Positions 6,292 through 10,827 of a DNA stretch of 10,827 nucleotides are shown one piece after another (the stretch's first letter is position 1; every line of letters begins with the position of its first letter). A model generated the notes under the pieces. It was not told where the DNA came from. It ran no database searches and saw only the letters and a list, made by a program, of their open reading frames with translations. Location: assembly GCA_964422785.1 (NCBI GenBank), contig CAYRCJ010000028.1, positions 1 through 10,827 of the forward strand. Direction: 5' to 3'. The position numbers were made by a program, and so were the translations under genes. Source of the stretch: CAYRCJ01 sp964422785 (lineage in GTDB: Bacteria > Patescibacteriota > Minisyncoccia > UBA11713 > 2-01-FULL-45-33).

Positions 6292-7014
6292 TTGAAAAGA
6301 ATAATTCAGATCTTTCAATTGGTATTTGTTTTGTGCCTAATTCTGACGATTCACGAATACGGCCATTTTTCGGAGATGAGAAAAAGGGGAGTCGATATTC
6401 AGGAGTTTTCAATAGGAATCGGCTGGCCGATTTATCAATACCATTCAGGTTCCACGGTTTTCAGTTTGCGGGCGATTCCGGTTATGGCGTATGTTTCGCC
6501 AAGCAAGGCCGGAGAAGAAACCATTGAAAATAAAATTTCTTTTTGGGGTAGATTTATAATTTTTTCCGCGGGAGTCAGAAATAACTTAATATCCGGCCTT
6601 TGCGGAGTTTTCCTGCTTCAGGCTTTGTCGCTTTACCCGAAGTACTTGGTTTTGGAAGTTTTGATGTATCCCTTGAGAATTTTGGCGCTTTTCGGTTCTT
6701 TTGTAATTTCATTTTTTTCCGATAAAGGTGTATTTCTTGTATATAAATATAGATTTCCTGTTCTAAAAAGTTCTTTATACAACTTTCACTTAAACAGATT
6801 TATTTGGTGGAGTTTCGCGCTCGGATTTTTAAACTTTATGCCTCTCGGCATGTTTGATGGCGAGAAAATTTTTATGAATGCGCTGTCGCTTTTTGCCGGC
6901 CCAAAAATTCTCTACTATGCCTCTTGGTTTGCTTTTGCTGCATTTTGGTACCTTTTTGTTACCGGCATCCAGGTGGGCGAATTTGTTGATTACGATGATG
7001 AAGATTTGGAGTAA
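6292..7014 (+). CDS. Compact PDZ-less M50 (site-2 protease family) membrane metalloprotease
   Basis: A 240-residue multi-pass membrane protein with the zinc-protease motif HEYGH (21-25, Glu22 catalytic) in the first membrane helix. The third-ligand motif NFMPLGMFDG (N181, P184, D189, G190) lies in a late helix. This is the arrangement of the M50 family, including RseP and SpoIVFB, which cut substrates inside the membrane. F-S-L-R-A-I-P-V-M-A-Y-V (57-68) matches the membrane-associated beta-hairpin after the first helix. The segment R-F-I-I-F-S-A-G-V-R-N-N (87-98) corresponds to the AGPxxN block, but its Pro is replaced. No PDZ domain lies between the helices, so the protein is much shorter than RseP (about 450). 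The middle (about 100-160) is hydrophobic and the C-terminus is acidic (D-Y-D-D-E-D-L-E). The start is TTG with a very strong ribosome site. The substrate is unknown. Confidence 0.82.
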   Translation: MKRIIQIFQLVFVLCLILTIHEYGHFSEMRKRGVDIQEFSIGIGWPIYQYHSGSTVFSLRAIPVMAYVSPSKAGEETIENKISFWGRFIIFSAGVRNNLISGLCGVFLLQALSLYPKYLVLEVLMYPLRILALFGSFVISFFSDKGVFLVYKYRFPVLKSSLYNFHLNRFIWWSFALGFLNFMPLGMFDGEKIFMNALSLFAGPKILYYASWFAFAAFWYLFVTGIQVGEFVDYDDEDLE

Positions 7015-7022
7015 TTAAAGCC

Positions 7023-7056
7023 TCAACCCTATCCAATGATGGGGTTGATTTTTTTT
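7023..7056 (+). terminator. Intrinsic terminator after the M50 gene
   Basis: A 10-bp stem with one G-T pair (7023-7032 with 7039-7048; TCAACCCTAT / ATGGGGTTGA), a six-base loop and eight Ts. The 3' arm overlaps the -35 box of the next promoter. Confidence 0.8.
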
Positions 7057-7073
7057 ATAATATATTGTATAAT
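7045..7073 (+). promoter_or_regulatory. Promoter for rtcB and the small acidic gene
   Basis: TTGATT (-35, 7045-7050), a 17-bp spacer, and a perfect TATAAT (-10, 7068-7073). A second TATAAT at 7056-7061 has no matching -35. The predicted start near 7080 leaves about 30 bases to the ATG at 7111 and argues against the TTG at 7084. Confidence 0.6.
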
Positions 7074-7097
7074 GTAACAGGGTTTGAAAATCTCACA

Positions 7098-7103
7098 AAG
7101 GAG
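7098..7103 (+). promoter_or_regulatory. Ribosome binding site deciding the rtcB start
   Basis: AAGGAG with a 7-base spacer to the ATG at 7111. The longer frame from the TTG at 7084 has no site and would begin within a few bases of the predicted transcript start. Confidence 0.75.
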
Positions 7104-7110
7104 ACTGAGG

Positions 7111-8295
7111 ATGCGGAGAAGAGTCAGCGACAAGATTTTGGCATGGATCGATCCGGCTTTGATTGAGGCTCCGGCAATGGAGCAGTTGAGGAATGTATCA
7201 GAGCTCCCATTTATCGCGGGTCCCATAGCTGCGATGGCAGATGTTCACAAAGGATATGGCGCTACAATCGGTTCGGTAATACCGACCATCGGGGCTATTT
7301 CTCCTTGCGCTGTCGGGTATGACCAGGGTTGCGGAATGATTACTGTAAAAACAAAATTTTTCAGAGATCAGTTTTCAGATGCGATCCTTTGGAAAATTCA
7401 TGACGGCATTGAGCGCAGAATACCGGTGAGCAAGGGCGGATATCATCGCGATATTCCAAAGACAGCCGAGCCCTTTCTGATGCAGCTGAAGAAAATAGCC
7501 CTTCCGGAATACGACAAGATATCTTCTTCATGGGAACGTCAATTGGGAACGCTTGGGTCCGGCAATCATTTCATTGAACTTTGTTTTGATGAAGTTGATC
7601 AAATGTGGATTGTACTACATTCAGGATCGCGCGGTATTGGGCATCATCTCGCGGAGCGCCACATTAAAGTGGCCAAGCGCCTGATGGATGAACAGGGGAT
7701 TGAGCTCAAAGATCGCGATCTCGCATATCTTTCCGAAGGGACTCCCGAATTTCATGCCTACATATACGACCTTTTGTGGGCGCAGTTTTTTGCGCTTTTA
7801 AACCGCGAACATATGATGGACCAGGTGATGACTGAATTAAGCTACTCTATGTGCGGCGAAAATGGCCACCAGGCGGAGATTGAACTTGAGCGCATTAACT
7901 GCCATCATAATTTTGCCCAGAAAGAAACGCATTTTGGAAAAGAGATGTGGATTACGCGTAAAGGCGCGATTCAAATGCAAGCCGGCCAGCGGGGAATTAT
8001 TCCCGGCTCAATGAGCACACCGACATATATTGTGACGGGCTTGGGGAATCAACAGTCTTACTGTTCCGCTCCGCATGGGGCCGGCAGGAAATTGGGAAGA
8101 AAAGACGCAGAGCGCCGGTTTACAGTCGAAGATTTGAAGAAAAGCATGGAAGGGATCATATGCCGGGTTCGCCAGTCGCTTGTTGATGAAGGCGAGTATG
8201 CGTATAAGGACATTGATACGACTATGGAAAATTCGCGCGATCTAATGCGTATTGATCACAGGCTCAAACAAAAAGTTGTAATAAAAGGGGATTGA
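7111..8295 (+). CDS. rtcB: RtcB-type RNA ligase (3'-phosphate / 2',3'-cyclic phosphate to 5'-OH)
   Basis: A 394-residue RtcB, a GTP- and Mn2+-dependent RNA ligase that joins 2',3'-cyclic-phosphate or 3'-phosphate ends to 5'-OH ends, used in RNA repair or tRNA splicing. Family blocks in order are DVHKGYGATIGSVIP (44-58), GYDQGCGM (69-76, supplying metal ligands Asp71 and Cys74), GTLGSGNHFIE (146-156, His153), HSGSRGIGHH (170-179, His170), CHHN (264-267, metal histidine) and APHGAGRKLGR (320-330, His322 as the guanylylated nucleophile). All expected catalytic residues are present, and the length fits the short bacterial form. The usual G-V-D-I-G-C-G reads G-Y-D-Q-G-C-G, a mild variant. It has its own promoter and ribosome site, and ends in TGA 12 bases before a small gene. 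No archease, RtcA or RtcR is adjacent. Confidence 0.95.
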   Translation: MRRRVSDKILAWIDPALIEAPAMEQLRNVSELPFIAGPIAAMADVHKGYGATIGSVIPTIGAISPCAVGYDQGCGMITVKTKFFRDQFSDAILWKIHDGIERRIPVSKGGYHRDIPKTAEPFLMQLKKIALPEYDKISSSWERQLGTLGSGNHFIELCFDEVDQMWIVLHSGSRGIGHHLAERHIKVAKRLMDEQGIELKDRDLAYLSEGTPEFHAYIYDLLWAQFFALLNREHMMDQVMTELSYSMCGENGHQAEIELERINCHHNFAQKETHFGKEMWITRKGAIQMQAGQRGIIPGSMSTPTYIVTGLGNQQSYCSAPHGAGRKLGRKDAERRFTVEDLKKSMEGIICRVRQSLVDEGEYAYKDIDTTMENSRDLMRIDHRLKQKVVIKGD

Positions 8296-8307
8296 AAGGA
8301 GGTTCGT

Positions 8308-8502
8308 ATGTTTGATTACCTTGAAAAGGATGAAGTTTTGGAAGCGATTAAATTGGCATCTGAAGAAACCCAACAAGAAATCAGTGAAGACAAGGCTGGG
8401 TTTTTTAACGCCACGACAGCGCTAGAAACTTTTAGAGAAAAACTGGAAGAAAAAATTAACAAGTTAGATATTCATATGGATGACCCATTCGATGAAGATT
8501 AA
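8308..8502 (+). CDS. Small acidic protein of unknown function, in the rtcB operon
   Basis: A 64-residue protein I do not recognise. It is strongly acidic (about 20 Asp/Glu against 7 Lys/Arg) and mostly helical in appearance, with an E-K-D-E-V-L-E-A-I-K-L-A-S-E-E first helix, a D-K-A-G-F-F-N turn, a F-R-E-K-L-E-E-K-I-N-K-L second helix and a D-D-P-F-D-E-D acidic tail. No cysteines, signal peptide or membrane segment. It is real rather than a chance frame: a perfect AAGGAGGT site (8296-8303) lies directly after the rtcB stop and 5 bases from GGAGG to the ATG, and a terminator follows. It is too short for archease (about 140 residues), the known RtcB partner. Co-transcription with rtcB suggests a linked role, but that is inference. 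Confidence 0.75.
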   Translation: MFDYLEKDEVLEAIKLASEETQQEISEDKAGFFNATTALETFREKLEEKINKLDIHMDDPFDED

Positions 8503-8510
8503 ATAGTATC

Positions 8511-8535
8511 AAGGCCGCCTACAAGGCGGTCTTTT
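8511..8535. terminator. Terminator between the rtcB unit and the convergent glycosylphosphotransferase gene
   Basis: A 10-bp stem with one G-T pair (8511-8520 with 8524-8533; AAGGCCGCCT / AGGCGGTCTT), a 3-base loop and a TTTTGTTTT tail on the plus strand. It begins 8 bases after the small gene's stop and lies just past the stop of the minus-strand gene (8539), so it may work in both directions. Confidence 0.7.
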
Positions 8536-8538
8536 GTT

Positions 8539-9867
8539 TTACCGTCCTTCCCGGCGGATTATAATAGAAGCTGTGCGGAGCGCGACTGCGAGATCCATTA
8601 TTATGGATCGGTTCTTTATATAGTAGAGGTCGTGCTGGAGCTTTTGCGGGGCATCTTCCACAGAGGCGTCGTTTTCCATATTGATCTGCGCCCAGCCGGT
8701 GATCCCGGGGCGCACGAGCAGCCTTATTTCATAAAACGGTATTTGCTGGCGCAAAATCTCTACATAGTGTGGCCGCTCCGGGCGAGGCCCCACAAAAGAC
8801 ATTTCTCCCCGGAGAACGTTTATTATTTGCGGGAGTTCGTCCAAATAAGTTTTACGCAAAATTCTTCCTATCTTTGTGTGTCTGGCGTCGTCTCCCGTGC
8901 CTTTTATTCCGTCGAGCTGATCAGCATTTTGAATCATTGAACGGAATTTTATGAATTTAAATATTTTGCCGTTTTTGCCGACTCTATCCTGAAAGTAAAA
9001 AATTGGTCCCCCCGAATCCAGCTTTATTAGAATGGCGATAAAGGGAGAGAGCAAAAGAGCCGGAATCCCCACTATAATTCCCAAGATTATATCCAAAAGT
9101 CTCTTGACGATCTCAAATGATCTTTTGTGGATTTCGGCCAAATTTTCCAAAAACCAGGTTTCATTGATTACTGAAATAGGAATCTTGCCGGTTATAGACT
9201 CATAAAATTCCGGGAAATTAATAATGGTCACACCCAATGGGAGGACCTGGTAAAACATTCTTACCAACTCTTTATTTTGCAAAATACTCGGCTCCACAAT
9301 TACCAAGTCTATATTTTTCTCCTCAATTAAACTTTTGATAGTACCGTGATTGAATTGGACATGATCGATGACCGTTTCTGTCCGATAGCCTAAAGAAGGA
9401 GTTTTTTCCAGAAATTGAGCGAAATTTTTAGTTTCTTCTGTGGAGCCGAAAAACAAAACTTTTATCTTTACTCCCTTCGAAGAAAATCTCAAAAACCAAA
9501 TCCTCCAGCTCCAAAGAAGTATTGAGACCAAAGCCGTGTCTATCAACAGGTTTATCTTTGGCGTTATGCTGAAGTAGCTTACAAAATAAAAAAGTCCGGC
9601 GGCAAAAAGGCCGGCTATCACCATTGTGCTGAATACCAACTTGGCTAAATAGTATCTACGCGAGGGCGGAAATCTTTCCCAGTCGTACATCCCGGCGCTG
9701 TAAAAAATAATAATCCAAATTATGTGGACCCACAAAAATGGGGTCTTGTGCAGGCTCCATTTTTCAAAATTCCCATATCTTATTGCCAGTGTTGCCAGAA
9801 GAGCTATATACAGGAGACAAGCGTCTATAAGAAGCAATATGAGCTTTTTTAGCTTTGTTTTGGGCAT
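8539..9867 (-). CDS. Polyprenyl-phosphate glycosylphosphotransferase (WbaP/WcaJ type)
   Basis: A 442-residue membrane enzyme that transfers a sugar-1-phosphate from a nucleotide sugar to undecaprenyl phosphate, the first step of lipid-linked surface-glycan synthesis. About four N-terminal membrane helices (roughly 7-30, 43-62, 75-100, 105-125) are followed by a cytosolic Rossmann-like domain (K-V-L-F-F-G-S, about 136-142) and the C-terminal bacterial sugar transferase domain. That domain has a membrane-entering helix (about 255-283) and the motifs GPIFYFQDRVG (287-297), FKFRSM-like IKFRSM (306-311), Y-L-D-E-L-P-Q (341-347, Asp343-Glu344 catalytic dyad), M-S-F-V-G-P-R-P-E-R (356-365), RPGITGWAQIN (386-396) and HDLYYIKN (412-419). 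The frame extends to a TTG at 9918, which would overlap the divergent gene and lacks a ribosome site. The ATG at 9867 fits the family start better, though it also lacks a good site. The transferred sugar is unknown. Confidence 0.9.
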   Translation of the reverse strand: MPKTKLKKLILLLIDACLLYIALLATLAIRYGNFEKWSLHKTPFLWVHIIWIIIFYSAGMYDWERFPPSRRYYLAKLVFSTMVIAGLFAAGLFYFVSYFSITPKINLLIDTALVSILLWSWRIWFLRFSSKGVKIKVLFFGSTEETKNFAQFLEKTPSLGYRTETVIDHVQFNHGTIKSLIEEKNIDLVIVEPSILQNKELVRMFYQVLPLGVTIINFPEFYESITGKIPISVINETWFLENLAEIHKRSFEIVKRLLDIILGIIVGIPALLLSPFIAILIKLDSGGPIFYFQDRVGKNGKIFKFIKFRSMIQNADQLDGIKGTGDDARHTKIGRILRKTYLDELPQIINVLRGEMSFVGPRPERPHYVEILRQQIPFYEIRLLVRPGITGWAQINMENDASVEDAPQKLQHDLYYIKNRSIIMDLAVALRTASIIIRREGR

Positions 9868-9883
9868 ATATTGTATATATAAC
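9855..9883 (+). promoter_or_regulatory. Candidate promoter for the O-antigen ligase-family gene
   Basis: TTGTTT (-35, 9855-9860), a 17-bp spacer and TATAAC (-10, 9878-9883). The predicted start near 9890 gives a leader of about 20 bases to the ATG at 9910. The -35 half overlaps the first codons of the divergent gene. The stretch is AT-rich, so a chance match is possible. Confidence 0.3.
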
Positions 9884-9909
9884 CCATCTACGCTAATATA
9901 AGTAGCATT

Positions 9910-10827
9910 ATGTCCCAAAAATATATTAAGATAATTGCCGGAATTACAAAGATCGGTTTGATGGTATTGCCATTTTTATCCCTTATTGTAAACGGCAATT
10001 TTTATGCAAGCATACTTCTTCCGGGAGCGGGAGATCTTTTTTTCCCTTTCATAACCGGTAAGAATTTTTTCTTTAGAATTGTAGTAGAAATTTTATTTGC
10101 GCTCTGGGTGTTTTTAGCAATTTTTGATAAAAAATACAGGCCAAAAATTTCTCCGTTGTTCATATCCATTCTTGCCACAGTAGGCGTCTTGTCTTTGTCC
10201 ACTATTTTTAGCGTTAATCCATATAAAAGTTTTTGGTCCAACTACGAAAGAATGGAGGGCTTAATAGGGCATCTTCACTTACTGGCTTATTTTGCGGTGT
10301 TGACCGGAGTTTTTTTGACCAATCATGATTGGAAAAAGTTTTTCGGAGTTTCCATAATTGTGAGCTTTCTGGTTTCCGGTTACGCTTATTTGCAATCAAT
10401 GGGAGTATTGGCCGTGCATCAAAGCAGCGAAAGAGTTGATGCGACACTTGGCAATGCCACATACCTGGCAATCTTCATAATCTTTCACCTCTTTTTGATA
10501 ATTTATTTTTTCCTGAAATCAGATTCTCGCCTGTATAAATATATTCTGGCGGCTTTGTTTGTATTTGAGTTGCCGGTCGTATTTCTTACCGCCACCAGAG
10601 GAGCTATCCTGGGTTTAATAGGAGGGGGTATATTGTTATGTATCTTTTTGGCTTTTTCCGGCCAGAATAAAAAATTAAAAAAAATATCTTTGGGGGTAAT
10701 TATTCTGGCTCTCGTATCTATGGGCGGATTTTGGCTTTTGAGAAACAGCAATTTTGTACAAAATAATTATAAGTTTAGACGCTTAGCCAGTATCTCAACC
10801 CAGGATCAGACAGTCGCTTCCCGCTTT
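9910..10827 (+). CDS. O-antigen ligase/polymerase-family membrane protein (3' truncated by window end)
   Basis: An open frame of 306 codons runs from the ATG at 9910 to the window edge without a stop. The product is a polytopic membrane protein of the WaaL/Wzy (O-antigen ligase) superfamily, which joins or extends lipid-linked glycan on the outer side of the membrane. It has alternating long hydrophobic helices and short basic loops. Recognisable blocks are T-I-F-S-V-N-P-Y-K-S-F-W (98-109) followed by N-Y-E-R-M-E-G-L-I-G-H-L-H (111-123), the R-V-D-A-T-L-G-N-A-T-Y-L-A segment (175-187) and FLTATRGA (225-232) with Arg230, which matches the conserved T-x-S/T-R-G motif. Relatives usually run past 500 residues, often with C-terminal TPRs, so roughly half may be missing. 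No clear ribosome site precedes the ATG. It is divergent from the glycosylphosphotransferase gene, consistent with one assembly pathway. Confidence 0.85.
   Translation, partial: MSQKYIKIIAGITKIGLMVLPFLSLIVNGNFYASILLPGAGDLFFPFITGKNFFFRIVVEILFALWVFLAIFDKKYRPKISPLFISILATVGVLSLSTIFSVNPYKSFWSNYERMEGLIGHLHLLAYFAVLTGVFLTNHDWKKFFGVSIIVSFLVSGYAYLQSMGVLAVHQSSERVDATLGNATYLAIFIIFHLFLIIYFFLKSDSRLYKYILAALFVFELPVVFLTATRGAILGLIGGGILLCIFLAFSGQNKKLKKISLGVIILALVSMGGFWLLRNSNFVQNNYKFRRLASISTQDQTVASRF

Noticed and set aside
7084..7110. Nine-residue N-terminal extension of RtcB from a TTG start
   Set aside because: No ribosome site, almost at the predicted transcript start, while the ATG at 7111 has AAGGAG at ideal spacing.
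8293..8295. TGA as a glycine codon (Gracilibacteria/SR1-type code)
   Set aside because: All conserved proteins in the window are full length without in-frame TGA, so the standard bacterial code fits.
9868..9918. Seventeen-residue N-terminal extension of the glycosylphosphotransferase from a TTG start
   Set aside because: It would overlap the divergent gene's start, has no ribosome site, and adds residues not typical before the first membrane helix.
1..10827. CRISPR array, insertion sequence or prophage
   Set aside because: No regularly spaced direct repeats, transposase, integrase or phage genes were seen on either strand.

Overview
The window reads as a scaffold from a Patescibacteria/CPR-type bacterium (Parcubacteria-like). 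This is inferred from gene-dense packing, short intergenic spacers with intrinsic terminators, a miniature M50 membrane protease, an O-antigen-ligase-type membrane protein with the N-Y-E-R-M-E-G segment I associate with this group, and moderate-to-low GC. A run of exactly 100 Ns (5876-5975) marks a scaffold join, which suggests a metagenome assembly. All recognisable genes are full length when TGA is read as stop, so TGA=Gly recoding is unlikely. I could not confirm the taxonomy by search.

Left half (1-5760) is a nucleotide-sugar / surface-glycan region. It opens with the 3' end of an NAD-dependent sugar epimerase/dehydratase. This converges on a large cobalamin-binding-type radical SAM enzyme (minus strand), which is divergent from a UDP-sulfoquinovose synthase (SQD1/SqdB family). 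Downstream of that synthase are a CMP-nonulosonate cytidylyltransferase (NeuA-like) and a nonulosonate synthase (NeuB-like). Together they suggest a negatively charged cell-surface glycan with a sulfo-sugar and a sialic/legionaminic-type nonulosonic acid, perhaps modified by the radical SAM enzyme. That joint role is inferred from proximity.

Middle (5759-8541): an unrecognised small charged protein on the minus strand is interrupted by the assembly gap. It is followed on the plus strand by a compact PDZ-less M50/site-2-type protease with a TTG start, and then by a two-gene unit of RtcB RNA ligase plus a 64-residue acidic protein. The promoter of the rtcB unit appears to share bases with the terminator of the protease gene.

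Right end (8539-10827) returns to glycan assembly. A polyprenyl-phosphate glycosylphosphotransferase (minus strand), which starts lipid-linked glycan synthesis, is divergent from an O-antigen ligase/polymerase-family membrane protein cut by the window edge. The window therefore covers precursor synthesis, initiation and polymerisation/ligation of a surface polysaccharide, interrupted by a protease gene and an RNA-repair unit. Every gene-free stretch is shorter than 300 bases. They hold terminators, candidate promoters and two short palindromic repeat-like elements. I saw no tRNA, rRNA, CRISPR array, insertion sequence or replication origin.
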